Shown: positions 46,130-55,274 of the stretch, one piece after another
Position numbering within the stretch: the stretch's first letter is position 1
Layout of the letters: each line of letters opens with the position of its first letter
Assembly (NCBI RefSeq): GCF_024707525.1
Contig: NZ_CP062232.1
Span: 174,316 to 238,315, forward strand
Length of the DNA: 64,000 nt
From: Rhizobium sp. TH2
GTDB taxonomy: Bacteria > Pseudomonadota > Alphaproteobacteria > Rhizobiales > Rhizobiaceae
Direction of reading: 5' to 3'
Position numbers and translations under genes: made by a program
The notes under the pieces: generated by a model
Told to the model about the DNA's origin: nothing
Seen by the model: the letters and a program-made list of their open reading frames with translations, nothing else
Databases searched by the model: none

Positions 46130-46998
46130 ATTCTGCAAATGATCCCAAGGCGGTGGGCCCGCGCATCCGGATGATGATGCCGCAGCTCACGCCTTTGGAA
46201 GCGCGTGTCGTGGAGACTGTGTTCGGGCTGAGAGATTTCTCGGAGGGCACCGCCCTCAAGGACCTGGCGGCGGAAGCCGGCGTGTCCGAGGCCATGGTGG
46301 TCAAGATCACCAAGAAGCTCGGCTTCAGCGGCTTCAGGGACTTCCGGTCGGCGGTCTCCAGCTACAACAGGCTGCCTTCGGCCGAGATGCATCAGGAACT
46401 GTCGGCTGAAGACAGTTCGAGGGAGATCATCCAGAAGGTCTTCCGGACGTCGATTAATGCGCTTGAGGAAACGCTGGCGATCCTGGATGTCGATGGCTTC
46501 GACCGCGCCGCCGACATGCTCGCCAAGGCTGGACAACGTGACTTTTACGGGGTTGGCGGCTCGGCGCAGATCGCGCGCGACGTCGCCCACAAGTTCCTGA
46601 GGATCGGTGTACGGGCCAATGTTCAGGACGACTCGCACATGATGCTGATGTCTGCATCGTTGCTGGGACCGGATGATATCGCGATCGGCTTCTCCCATTC
46701 GGGGAACACGACCGCTGTGATCGACGCCATCCAGCTTGCGCGGAAGTCGGGCGCGCGGACGATCGCCATCACCAACTATGGCGGATCACCGCTCGCGCAG
46801 ATTGCCGACGTCGTCCTGTGTTCGACGGCACAAGGCTCGCCGTTGATGGGCGAGAACGCCGCGGCCCGGATCGCACAACTCAACATTCTCGACGCGCTCT
46901 TCATGGCCGTCGCGCAACGAAACTACCAGGCGGCGGAGAGAAATCTCGAAAAGACGATGTCCGCCGTGACATCCAAACGCAAGGACAGGTTTCCATGA
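46126..46998 (+). CDS. MurR/RpiR family transcriptional regulator
   Basis: A 290-residue regulator with an N-terminal RpiR helix-turn-helix (LKDLAAEAGVSEAMVVKITK, then KLGFSGFRDFR) and a C-terminal SIS domain (GVGGSAQIARDVAHKFLRIG, GFSHSGNTTAVIDAIQLA) that binds a phosphosugar. It is encoded inside the operon with four-base overlaps on both sides, so it likely controls its own operon, perhaps through the 26-bp palindrome at 41466-41491 (inference). Confidence 0.93.
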   Translation: MNSANDPKAVGPRIRMMMPQLTPLEARVVETVFGLRDFSEGTALKDLAAEAGVSEAMVVKITKKLGFSGFRDFRSAVSSYNRLPSAEMHQELSAEDSSREIIQKVFRTSINALEETLAILDVDGFDRAADMLAKAGQRDFYGVGGSAQIARDVAHKFLRIGVRANVQDDSHMMLMSASLLGPDDIAIGFSHSGNTTAVIDAIQLARKSGARTIAITNYGGSPLAQIADVVLCSTAQGSPLMGENAAARIAQLNILDALFMAVAQRNYQAAERNLEKTMSAVTSKRKDRFP

Positions 46999-47879
46999 AT
47001 TCCGTATCGCCCTCAGTCATCGTCTTCGGCAGCCTGCACTACGACATCATGGTGCATGGCCCGGCACGTCCCCGGAAGGGTGAGACTGTGACAGGGGACA
47101 GCTGGCACCCCAAATGCGGCGGCAAGGGCGGCAACCAGGCGGTGTCGGCGGCGAAAACGGGGATGGCCACGTCGATGGTCGGCGCGGTCGCCGATGACGA
47201 TTTCGGCCGTGCCCTCACCGACAACCTCGGGCAAAACAAGGTCGACCATCGCTTCGTCAAGAAAGTCAGTGGTGTTGGTAGCGGCATGAGTGTCGCGATC
47301 TTCGACAGTGAAGGCGACTATGGTGCAGTAATCGTCTCAGGCAGCAACCTGAGGCTTGGCCAGGCTGATGTGGAGGCTGCTTCCGAAGCGTTCGTCAACG
47401 GAGCGGTGTTGGTCCTGCAAAATGAAGTGCCTGATCACGCCAACGTCTCCGCAGCCAGGGCGATGAAGGCTGTCGGAGGAAAAGTGGTTCTCAACGCCGC
47501 GCCCGCGCGGCCACTCTCCGACGATCTTGAACAGTTGGTCGATGTCCTGGTCGTCAACGCCATCGAGGCCGAGCAATTGGCCGAGCTTCCGGTTGTCGAC
47601 ACGCTCGAGGGCGCTGCGAACGCAGCGAAATTGCTGGCAACGACATTCCCGATCGTGGTCGTAACGGTGGGCGGGGACGGCGTCGCCTGCGCGACGCGCG
47701 ACGGCGACGCGTTCTCGATCGAGGCGGTGAAGGTGGAACTCGTCAGCACGCATGGAGCTGGCGATGAGTTCACGGGCGTCCTCGCCTCGGAGCTCTCTCG
47801 GGGCCGTGCAATCCGCGCCGCCATTGAGTCCGCAAACCGTGCCGCGGCGGTTCTGGTGAGCACACCGCGCGCAAGCTGA
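46995..47879 (+). CDS. PfkB/ribokinase family carbohydrate kinase
   Basis: A 294-residue ribokinase-like enzyme. It has the N-terminal GGKGGNQAVSAAKTG substrate loop, VVNAIEAEQL in the middle and the ATP/anion-hole motif STHGAGDEFTGVLASEL, whose Asp is the catalytic base. The last motif has DEFTG instead of the usual DTFTG. The ATG at 46995 overlaps the RpiR stop. It presumably phosphorylates the imported sugar or its epimerised form, giving the effector sensed by the RpiR protein. Confidence 0.92.
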   Translation: MNSVSPSVIVFGSLHYDIMVHGPARPRKGETVTGDSWHPKCGGKGGNQAVSAAKTGMATSMVGAVADDDFGRALTDNLGQNKVDHRFVKKVSGVGSGMSVAIFDSEGDYGAVIVSGSNLRLGQADVEAASEAFVNGAVLVLQNEVPDHANVSAARAMKAVGGKVVLNAAPARPLSDDLEQLVDVLVVNAIEAEQLAELPVVDTLEGAANAAKLLATTFPIVVVTVGGDGVACATRDGDAFSIEAVKVELVSTHGAGDEFTGVLASELSRGRAIRAAIESANRAAAVLVSTPRAS

Positions 47880-47931
47880 ATTCTTCTCGGCAACAAATGC
47901 TTCGAGCCAGGAAATTTTGGGGGAGTGTCGA

Positions 47932-48372
47932 ATGCTGATTGGTATCGATCCGCTTATTCACGCAGAACTGATCTATGCCCTTATGCTGATGGGTCACGGC
48001 GACGAGCTGGTGATCTGCGACATCAATCATCCGGCCCAGACAATCGCCAAACACACGACCTATGGCAAGCTCATCGACGTATCCGGATGCGGCATTCCCC
48101 GAGCCCTGGAAGCCATCCTGGCGCTGTTCCCGCTGGACACATTCGTCGAGGCGCCGGTGAAGCGGATGAAGGTGGTCGACGATCCCGACAAGCAGATGCC
48201 GATCTTCGACGCCGTTCAAAGCGTCGTCGATTTCGAGCACGGCAGTCCCGTGTCCATCGAACCATTGGAACGCTTCGCATTCTACGATGCCGCCAAGAAG
48301 TCGTTCGCCATCATCAGGACGTCGGACCCTGGACCATATGGCTGCTTCATTCTCAAGAAGGGCGTCGTTTGA
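47932..48372 (+). CDS. RbsD/FucU family sugar mutarotase
   Basis: A 146-residue protein with the FucU pattern: the catalytic His in MGHGDELVICDINHP, the segment GKLIDVSGCGIPRALEAIL and the C-terminal FAIIRTSDPGPYGCFILKKG. It interconverts alpha and beta anomers of pyranoses. It is the last gene of the sugar operon, 52 bases after the kinase, with a GGGGGAG ribosome site. Confidence 0.93.
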   Translation: MLIGIDPLIHAELIYALMLMGHGDELVICDINHPAQTIAKHTTYGKLIDVSGCGIPRALEAILALFPLDTFVEAPVKRMKVVDDPDKQMPIFDAVQSVVDFEHGSPVSIEPLERFAFYDAAKKSFAIIRTSDPGPYGCFILKKGVV

Positions 48373-48475
48373 CAGGTCGAGCCCTGTCGCTAAGGCTTGC
48401 ACAGCATTGGCGCGCATCAGCTTGTCACGCATCGTGGACAGCCCAGAACTATCGGCTCTCAGGCTGAAAACAGGC

Positions 48476-49355
48476 GTGGATGGCGCGTCTGCTGGCCGTT
48501 CAGGTTTCGTTTCACCGGGGGCTACCTTCGACACGCGTTTCGTCGCACCCCATGAGCGGATCGATTACTGGGAGCAGCAATGTTCCGAAAAGGTAGTCGG
48601 GCTGCGATGTTCCTGTCTTTCGGCAAGCGGGCTCGAAAGGCGAGATATCATTATTTCGACTTCGGCCGAATCAAGATGATCGACATTGCCGGTGGCGAGC
48701 ATCTCATCGAGCGGACACCTTTCCTGCTGCGCCAGCACGAAAAGGATAGTGCCTTTCTGACCATGATTGTTTCCGAGCACTGCGCGACAGGTGATGTTCG
48801 AGATATCGGGAGAAGATTTTCGAGCGCGGTTCGGAAACTGGAGCCTGCGGGGAGACGATCCATTTCGCCGGCGCGTCTAACCCGGCGCGGATCGTTCCTA
48901 CGGCGTTGCAGAACGTGTTCCGGACGGCCCAGGCGGCCAGTTGGGAGACACAAAATCTCAATGCGACGATCGAAAGCCAGTTCTGGGATGTCATGGATGC
49001 CGCGCATTCCCTCGTCAATGGCAGCACGCTTTCAACTTACCATGCCCAGATGCTGCAACGCGTCCGCAGGCATATCGCCGAGAATCTCGGCGATCCCGAC
49101 CTCTGTCCCTCCGCGATAGCCGATGCGACGGGTATCGGCCTGCGGCAACTGAACCGACTGTTCCAGGCCGAACCGCTCTCGCTCATGGAGCATATTCAGA
49201 GCAAACGCCTGGAGGGGGCCCGGCTGGACCTTCTACGGCGCAACCAATTCGGCGACAGCGTTTCTGAAATATCCTATCGGTGGGGCTTCAAGAGCCTGTC
49301 GCATTTTTCCCGTAAGTTCCGCGGACGGTTCGGGGTGAGCCCCTCGCAGTTTTGA
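48476..49355 (+). pseudogene. AraC family regulator, multiply frameshifted
   Basis: AraC-type sequence is spread over three frames. The N-terminal part is FDTRFVAPHERIDYWEQQ, then a second frame gives YFDFGRIKMIDIAGGEHLIE and EKDSAFLTMIV, then fragments of QVMFEISGEDFRARFGNW, and a final frame gives the HTH part RVRRHIAENLGDPDLCPSAI to YRWGFKSLSHFSRKFRGRFG. An internal deletion of several tens of codons also seems present. It is probably the former regulator of a neighbouring catabolic operon. Confidence 0.8.
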
Positions 49356-49489
49356 AGATGATTATGAGAGTCCTGGATCGCCTGCGGTGAATTGAGTGGG
49401 ACGATTCTTGATAGGCCAAGTTCCGACAGCAAAGACCCGTCGTGTTGGAAATTTCAAGTCTGAGCTGATCTCATTTTACCCAGTCGTCA

Positions 49490-49590
49490 TGGATGGTAGC
49501 ACAACGGATTTCGTATGTTATCTTGCGATAATATATGACCAATTCCGACTCTAAAGGTCACAGGTTCGAACCCTGTCAAAAAGGGTAGGT
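49490..49590 (+). other. tRNA-like 3' fragment
   Basis: ACAGGTTCGAACCCTGT at about 49560-49576 forms a perfect 5-bp T stem with a canonical TTCGAAC loop, preceded by an anticodon-arm-like CCGACTCTAAAGGTC. The upstream half does not fold into a normal D arm and acceptor stem by eye. It is either a degraded tRNA gene or an attachment-site duplicate of a tRNA 3' end. The surrounding spacer 49356-49680 holds no gene. Confidence 0.45.
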
Positions 49591-49680
49591 GCGGAATATC
49601 AATAGCCCGGCTGCTGCTAACGCCGCCGGACAGAACCCCAGCTCGCTCTACCCGTGTCATCGACCGTGCGGGCACAGTGG

Positions 49681-49928
49681 TCAATGCCACTGCGTGAAAG
49701 GGAAGGCCTCGGCATTCACGGGCTTGCTATACAAATAGCCTTGCGCATGTTCGCATCGTAAAAGTTTAAGCAATTGAGCCTCCTCCTTAGTCTCAACGCC
49801 TTCCGCGACCACCTTCAAGTCGAGTCCATGGGCCAGTTGGATAATATTGTTCACCAACGTCATGTAATGGATCTCTGTCATCATTTTCTTCACAAAGGAC
49901 CGGTCGATCTTCAGTACATGCGCCGATG
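49681..49928 (-). pseudogene. C-terminal fragment of an EAL-domain protein
   Basis: The minus strand encodes VLKIDRSFVKKM, NNIIQLAHGLDLKVVAEGVE, LLKLLRCEHAQGYLYSKPV and a normal end. This is the last third of an EAL cyclic-di-GMP phosphodiesterase. The catalytic EAL motif and everything upstream are missing. The break at about 49928 directly abuts a fragment of a DJ-1-like gene on the other strand. Confidence 0.8.
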
Positions 49929-50378
49929 CAGGACCTGGTTCAGGATCGATCGCTCGGACAGATACTGCGCGCATTTCATGACGCCAGCCGACCGACGGGC
50001 ATTATTTGCCATGGCCCAGTGGCGCTTTTGTCCACGCTACCCGACCCCCACGCTTATCGTCTCGCGCTCGGTGCGAACGACGGCACTCAGCTGCAATCGC
50101 TCAGCCAAGGTTGGCCTTATGCCGGTTATCGTCTGACAGCGTTCTCTGCCGCTGAGGAAAAGCAGGTCGAAGGTGATGTGCAACTGGGCGGCTATGTCGT
50201 GTTCTACCCTGATGAGGCGCTGGCCTCGGCGGGGGCAATTGTGCAGAACGCGTCGGCACCCTGGACCAGCAACGTCGTGGTCGATCGCGAACTGATCACC
50301 GGCCAACAACCGATGTCCGACGCGGCGTTCGGCACAGCCTTTGTCCAGGCCTTGAACACGCAGATCGCCCAGAAGTAA
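49926..50378 (+). pseudogene. DJ-1/PfpI family protein lacking its N-terminus
   Basis: The plus strand encodes the C-terminal two thirds of a type 1 glutamine-amidotransferase-like protein: GQILRAFHDASRPTGIICHG with the nucleophile-elbow Cys, then SQGWPYAGYRLTAFSAAEEK and APWTSNVVVDRELITGQ. The N-terminal Rossmann start is missing, and the frame begins at the junction with the EAL fragment. Expression is doubtful. Confidence 0.75.
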
Positions 50379-50579
50379 TAGCGCGGCGGGCAAAGATCCG
50401 GCGGCTACCGCGAAGATCGTTGCCTGCCCGCGTCCGCGTTGGCCAGTCGTTATGCTCGGGACTCCCGAAATGACGATACGAAACCACTTATGCGGGAAAG
50501 TCCATAATTAGTCTTACGCCGCACACGTTTCTCGCCGGCAGCTGCTCGCGAGCACGCGGTCGCGTAGAAGGTAACCAGC

Positions 50580-51650
50580 TTAGCCTATGCCCATGGCGCG
50601 AGGACCAAACGACATTTCCACAGGCGCACCATCCAATTCTTCGATCAGGATATCAGCCCTGTCTGCGACATGACGAAACCTGTGGAGCTCAAAATAGGGA
50701 TCATGCCGTAAAGTGTCTACCGCTGACAGCACGACGTCCGTGCCATTCGGGTTCGTCCAAATCTGGGTGGATCGCACGGCGCGATCGATTTCCAAGAGCG
50801 CTGACTGATGGGCTGGTGTCAATCCGGCGGCGAATTTGACGGCGGCAGTCGAAAGTTTCCAGCTAAGGAGACGCGATACTTCTTCGCCCCACATTCCAAA
50901 TCGACGGTAGATAAAGTTGACGCTAAAGGTCCCCGGATCGTTGTCCATCCAGACGATCTTGAAATCCCGTCTGAGCCTTGTGCCTTCAAAATATCGCCGG
51001 AGCCATGCCGCCATCGGCTTCACGGCATCGACTTCTCGAAGACTGTAGACCGCATAGGTTTCGTGCGAGCACCAATCTCGATCCACGAAGAGGCTGCAAC
51101 AGGACCGATAGTCCTCGAGAGCGAGTTCGACGAACGGCTCGTCGCATGGCCGAAACAGGCGTCCGTCGATTAGAACCGGGGGCTTTAGGTAATCCTGCCA
51201 GTTGTCGGCCTGGGCCTTAGCGAGAGCCTCGTCGATATCTCTCAATCTCATTCGTCGCAGATTCGAGAGGGGCTTGCCTGGCAAACTGTTCCATTTTTCA
51301 GAGAGGCTCTCTAAACTCTCTCCCAGAGATTCAAACACTTCTCGGAACATGGTGTGGACGCTGCCGTCCAGAAACAGGTTCGACGCAGCATGGCGTTCGA
51401 AGGGGACGCTGCGCGCATTCAAATCGGCGCCCGCGATCTCCAGAAGGAACTGATTTTCCAGCTTCCGTACCTCAAGGGGCTGTTGTTCCCCGGTTAAAAC
51501 TAAGCGTGCCACAAGGCGCGTGTCGTCTTTGTCGGCTTCATAGCAGACGAGTGAATCCTCGAAATGGCCCACCATAACCTTCCGCTCGTTGGCAGCCGGC
51601 GGGACGGCGATCGTCGCGACAGGGATTTGAACGCGCAAGGTGAGTGCCAT
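50580..51650 (-). CDS. Unknown protein, second gene of an unknown pair
   Basis: A 356-residue soluble protein I do not recognise. The N-terminal quarter is beta-rich (LRVQIPVATIAVPP and VCYEADKDDTRLVARLVL), the middle is helical (FREVFESLGESLESLSEKW), and a segment RLFRPCDEPF through YAVYSLREVDAVKPM resembles part of the upstream gene product. It starts two bases after the stop of that gene, so both are one transcription unit. No catalytic motif, membrane span or signal peptide was seen. Confidence 0.75.
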   Translation of the reverse strand: MALTLRVQIPVATIAVPPAANERKVMVGHFEDSLVCYEADKDDTRLVARLVLTGEQQPLEVRKLENQFLLEIAGADLNARSVPFERHAASNLFLDGSVHTMFREVFESLGESLESLSEKWNSLPGKPLSNLRRMRLRDIDEALAKAQADNWQDYLKPPVLIDGRLFRPCDEPFVELALEDYRSCCSLFVDRDWCSHETYAVYSLREVDAVKPMAAWLRRYFEGTRLRRDFKIVWMDNDPGTFSVNFIYRRFGMWGEEVSRLLSWKLSTAAVKFAAGLTPAHQSALLEIDRAVRSTQIWTNPNGTDVVLSAVDTLRHDPYFELHRFRHVADRADILIEELDGAPVEMSFGPRAMGIG

Positions 51651-51652
51651 GT

Positions 51653-52675
51653 TTACGCCTGCTCCGCAGATTTAAGTTGCTCTCTCAGGGCGTCCGTCAC
51701 CACATCGAACTGTCGCCACGAAGCAATAAGGGATGTCAGGCCAGATCCAATCTCACCTGATAGAAAGGCGCGCACCGACGGCCCCACATACTCGGGATCC
51801 AGGAACCCGTCATCCAGCCCTTGAAGGGAAGTTGCGCACATCCTGAGCCATGCCTTGTCCTTGTCGTCAAACGAGGCGAGGGTGCCGGCAGCCCCGCGCT
51901 TCTCAGCCAACAAGTGCTGGTCGTAGTTGTCTGCGAATTCTCGAAGAAAAGCAGCCTGCTGATATTTGACGTCCGGAGGCCCGAACGACGTTCGATCGAG
52001 CATATCGAGTTCAAACTCCACCGGGTTGTGAACCTCTTTGATGCCTAGCCGATCAATGAGGTCCTGCGCCCGATCCCAGTCCCGGAGTGAGTAGACCATG
52101 ACCGTGTCCTCGAAGGTGAACTCCACATCGATGATTTCGGCAACGGGCGTCGGGTTCGAGCGCCTGACGATCGCGACCGGCTCCGGCACCGCCTCATAGA
52201 TTTCACCGGCGATGATGCGGTGGTTCGCCATGTGGAGATCGATGACCTCGTTCTGAAGGCTTAAAGACGGATCGTTGTCCTGAAGCTTCTTGTCCCGCTT
52301 CGAAGGCTTTGGAAGACGCCAGCGGGGTGTAGGATCGACTGGCTGTTCGTCGTTCAGGTCGCTATGAATTCCGCCGAGTTCGAGACACAGATCGCGAAAA
52401 TCAAAGAGGTCCTCCCTCCACATTCTGGAGATCGTCAGGTTGAGATTGTCCAGCGGATCTGAGATTCGACGCCAGAACATGCCGGTGGCATGCTCGCGCC
52501 GGATGAAATGCTCAAACTCATCGTCCGTCCACGAAACCGCAAGCGGTGCGTCGGCGTCACTGAGGACCTCCATTTCCACGCACCTCGTGTTCGTAGTGAG
52601 GTGGCCGACCACGGCTTTGGCTTGATTGTCGAACAAGCTTTTGAAGATTGGAGTAGGCAGCTGAATGCTAGGCAT
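51653..52675 (-). CDS. Unknown protein, first gene of an unknown pair
   Basis: A protein of about 340 residues that I do not recognise. It starts MPSIQLPTPIFKSLFDN (ATG at 52675; a TTG at 52699 is an alternative). The first 90 residues look globular, a charged linker (PKPSKRDKKLQDN) follows, and the central GEIYEAVPEPV through VMVYSLRDWDRAQDLI shares a pattern with the downstream gene product, suggesting distant paralogs. It is not flanked by transport or metabolic genes, and the low-GC upstream region (52740-52900) suggests a transferred cassette. Confidence 0.72.
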   Translation of the reverse strand: MPSIQLPTPIFKSLFDNQAKAVVGHLTTNTRCVEMEVLSDADAPLAVSWTDDEFEHFIRREHATGMFWRRISDPLDNLNLTISRMWREDLFDFRDLCLELGGIHSDLNDEQPVDPTPRWRLPKPSKRDKKLQDNDPSLSLQNEVIDLHMANHRIIAGEIYEAVPEPVAIVRRSNPTPVAEIIDVEFTFEDTVMVYSLRDWDRAQDLIDRLGIKEVHNPVEFELDMLDRTSFGPPDVKYQQAAFLREFADNYDQHLLAEKRGAAGTLASFDDKDKAWLRMCATSLQGLDDGFLDPEYVGPSVRAFLSGEIGSGLTSLIASWRQFDVVTDALREQLKSAEQA

Positions 52676-53017
52676 GATTTCGAATCCGGAACGCGTCAAC
52701 CATCAGAGGTATTCCTCACCTCTTCACTCAGCTAACCGCCAAATTGTAGAATTCAAGTTTAAAGCCAAAATAATTTTCAGAAATCTTCAAAGCGAGATGT
52801 CCAATATGAAAGAATGGTGATTTCCATCAATACTTGACCAAATCTTCGATAGTATTTGAATCAAATTCAATGTTCGATCGGGCAATCACTGGGTCGGCCG
52901 ACTTCCGCCGCCCGTCGAACACCTCGCCATCATTCATCAAGCTTATGAATCGGTCGAGTGGGTTCGATTCAAAACTGCAATTGGACCCGGGCAGCTTGTC
53001 TTGAGATAGTCCGTCTC

Positions 53018-53311
53018 ATGAAACATCTGCCGCAAATCGTCGAACTCGAACGCCGCGACCCACGTCGAAACATGTGTCGCTTCTACCGGCTAGAACTGGA
53101 GCGCGATCTATTGGGCGCGGTTCTCGCGCTCCGGAGTTGGGGCCGTATCGGGACTTGTGGCCAGACGAAGGTCCTCGCATTCTCCACCGACGGCGAGGCA
53201 CAGGCGGAGTTGCTTCGATGGGAGAGACAGAAACGCCGGCGTGGCTATGTCGATCGCCGGCCGTACAGCCTGCGGTTCGATGCTCAGAACGCGGAAATTA
53301 TTTCCGCGTAG
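53018..53311 (+). CDS. Stand-alone WGR domain protein
   Basis: A 97-residue protein consisting of one WGR domain: NMCRFYRLELERDLLGAVLA, then LRSWGRIGTCGQTKV with the signature WGR, and a C-terminal basic helix (RWERQKRRRGYVDRRP). In eukaryotic PARPs this fold contacts DNA ends; small bacterial versions are common on rhizobial replicons. The ATG at 53018 is chosen because the upstream codons are not conserved; the ribosome site is weak. Confidence 0.8.
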   Translation: MKHLPQIVELERRDPRRNMCRFYRLELERDLLGAVLALRSWGRIGTCGQTKVLAFSTDGEAQAELLRWERQKRRRGYVDRRPYSLRFDAQNAEIISA

Positions 53312-53929
53312 CAAGCTAGTGACCTTTGGCGCCCTCACTGGACTGCGGCCGGAATCTACGGGCGTCAAAGATGGATGCAGAGGTTGCCGATCCGATCGAA
53401 GCGTCCTCGCCCGACCGCAGCACCATCTCGGCGTAAGACCGCGCCGCATCCTTGGCCTTCTCCAGGCTCTGGGAACTCCTGGAGGGCTCACCGCGCAGAA
53501 CCTGCAACTGCCCTCGCTTTCGACGCAATGTAACGCCATCATTTCGCGCCCTCTGTTGAGCCACTGGATGCTCCTTTGTTCGGAGATATGCAGTAAATGC
53601 CCAGCGGAGCCTGAGATAAGACAAAGGTCGTTTGATCGCCGAAGAGGAAGAGCGAGCGGAAAGCATCTCTTCATACTCTCCCTTGGCTTGAGTAAGCTCG
53701 CGCCGACCTTGCGGTCAAATTTCACGAGATCGGAAGCAATTATCGGAAATTTCGCACGAAATCTTTCCTAACTATCTATTCTTGAAAACGTTTTTCTATG
53801 GCGTAGATCGGAAAAATCCGCAATGCGGGCTGAGGCAAGATCGGAAGCGATGATCGGAAATTTCATTGAAAGAATCGCATTAACCGACTATGTTTAAAAA
53901 TCTTTTTTGGACTTTGAGATCGGAAATTT
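53312..53929. other. Spacer between WGR and Fic genes with a doubtful leftward reading frame
   Basis: A leftward 116-codon frame (53316-53666, ends FRPQSSEGAKGH) is open, but it has no recognised motif and no clear ribosome site, so it is not called as a gene. The part next to the Fic gene (53728-53933) carries GATCGGAA-type direct repeats. Confidence 0.5.
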
Positions 53930-53933
53930 ATGG
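53728..53933 (+). repeat. GATCGGAA direct repeats upstream of the Fic gene
   Basis: Two 26-bp copies start at 53728 and 53839 (GATCGGAAGC, six bases differing at three positions, ATCGGAAATTTC). A third, shorter copy GATCGGAAATTT at 53918 runs into the Fic start codon, and GATCGGAAAAA occurs at about 53808. The spacing of the first two is 111 bases. They may bind a regulator of the Fic gene. Confidence 0.65.
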
Positions 53934-55159
53934 AAGAAGTGCCTACACGCATAGAGCCTTGCTTCTTTGAGGATAGCATCCCACAATCCCTTGCCGACCT
54001 TGTGGTTGACATTCGAGAGGCGGCGTCAGGATTGGGGCTTGGGTTGAACGATGACGCGGCGATGGAATTGGCCGACATGGTTCGGGTCATGAACTGCTAT
54101 TACTCAAATCTGATCGAAGGACACAACACCAGGCCAAAGGATATCGAGAACGCCTTGGCGGGCGCAGAACTCGAAGACGCTACGCGCCCGCTTGCGTTGG
54201 AAGCGAAGGCACACGTCATCGTCCAGCGCGAGATCGATGGACTGCATTTGGCTAGGGAGCTACCTGTTCCGACGGACGTTGACTTTATCTCGTGGGTCCA
54301 CCGGAGGTTCTACGAGGAGATGCCGGATGAATTCAAAATCCTGGAGCACCCCGGCGGATATACCATCCCGATCATCCCGGGAGAATTCAGGACCGACAAC
54401 GGCCAAGATGTCGTGGTCGGCCGACATCATCCGCCTTCATCAACCCGCGTCGCCGCATTCATGGATCATTTCTCATGGAGATACAGGCAGGCACGTTCCG
54501 GAGCCACCAATAGGATAATCGCGATCGCGGCGGCTCATCATCGGTTAAATTACATTCACCCCTTTCCCGACGGGAACGGCCGGGTCAGCCGCCTGATGTC
54601 ACACGCGATGGCGTTGGACGCGGGCATTGGAGGAAAGGGTTTGTGGTCGATTTCCCGTGGACTCGCACGCGGCCGGGAGGACAAAGGCGAATATAAGAGA
54701 ATGATGGATTATGCGGACCAGCCGCGCATGGGAGACCGTGATGGCAGAGGAAACCTGTCTGCCAAGGCGCTGACCGATTACTGTGAGTGGTTTCTGGAGG
54801 TGGCGCTTGATCAGATCAGGTTCTCTTCTGCTCTATTCGCTTTGAATACTCTGGAAAGCCGCTACCGAAAACTCGTGACAGATGTGATCGACGATAAGCG
54901 CGCCCCGGACGTAGTTTCCGCTGTGTTGCGGCACGGCGAAATGGAGCGTGGAGAAATCAATCTGGTGACCAAAACGAGTGACCGTACGGCGCGCAAAACG
55001 GTGCAAGACCTTGTGCACGCGGGCTTTCTCAAGTCGAGATCGGCGAAAACTCCCGTCCGCATCGCATTCCCGCTCGACTACCGGGAGAGGCTATTCCCAA
55101 ACCTTTTTGCTGATGCCGAATTCGAGGTTCCACCCCCTCGGTCCCGCAGGATGCGATAG
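53930..55159 (+). CDS. Fic domain protein (putative AMP-transferase) with built-in inhibitory motif
   Basis: A 409-residue Fic protein. The catalytic motif is HPFPDGNGRVSR (residues 210-221), with the invariant His210. An N-terminal helix carries SNLIEG (Ser59 to Gly64), fitting the (S/T)xxxE(G/N) inhibitory motif, so it is a class II, self-inhibited Fic enzyme. The C-terminal part (about residues 300-380) looks like a winged helix (MERGEINLVTKTSDRTARKT), as in many Fic proteins with DNA-binding tails. Such proteins AMPylate target proteins. The direct repeats before it may serve autoregulation. Confidence 0.9.
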   Translation: MEEVPTRIEPCFFEDSIPQSLADLVVDIREAASGLGLGLNDDAAMELADMVRVMNCYYSNLIEGHNTRPKDIENALAGAELEDATRPLALEAKAHVIVQREIDGLHLARELPVPTDVDFISWVHRRFYEEMPDEFKILEHPGGYTIPIIPGEFRTDNGQDVVVGRHHPPSSTRVAAFMDHFSWRYRQARSGATNRIIAIAAAHHRLNYIHPFPDGNGRVSRLMSHAMALDAGIGGKGLWSISRGLARGREDKGEYKRMMDYADQPRMGDRDGRGNLSAKALTDYCEWFLEVALDQIRFSSALFALNTLESRYRKLVTDVIDDKRAPDVVSAVLRHGEMERGEINLVTKTSDRTARKTVQDLVHAGFLKSRSAKTPVRIAFPLDYRERLFPNLFADAEFEVPPPRSRRMR

Positions 55160-55218
55160 CGGCGGCAGCGGTTACGGCATTTCCGGGATCGTGACCTGGC
55201 ATCGACACCGGCAGTTCC

Positions 55219-55274
55219 GCGTCAACTAATCGACGCACCGTTACGAGATTAGGATTGCATCAATTAGTTGACGC
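55219..55274. repeat. Perfect 12-bp inverted repeat after the Fic gene
   Basis: GCGTCAACTAAT (55219-55230) and ATTAGTTGACGC (55263-55274), separated by 32 bases. No U tract follows either arm, so it is not a standard terminator. A recombination or protein-binding site is possible. The rest of the spacer (55160-55569) shows no gene. Confidence 0.6.

Noticed and set aside
53316-53666. Leftward 116-codon frame
   Set aside because: Protein-like in places, but with no recognised motif or ribosome site and beside repeats; too weak to call.
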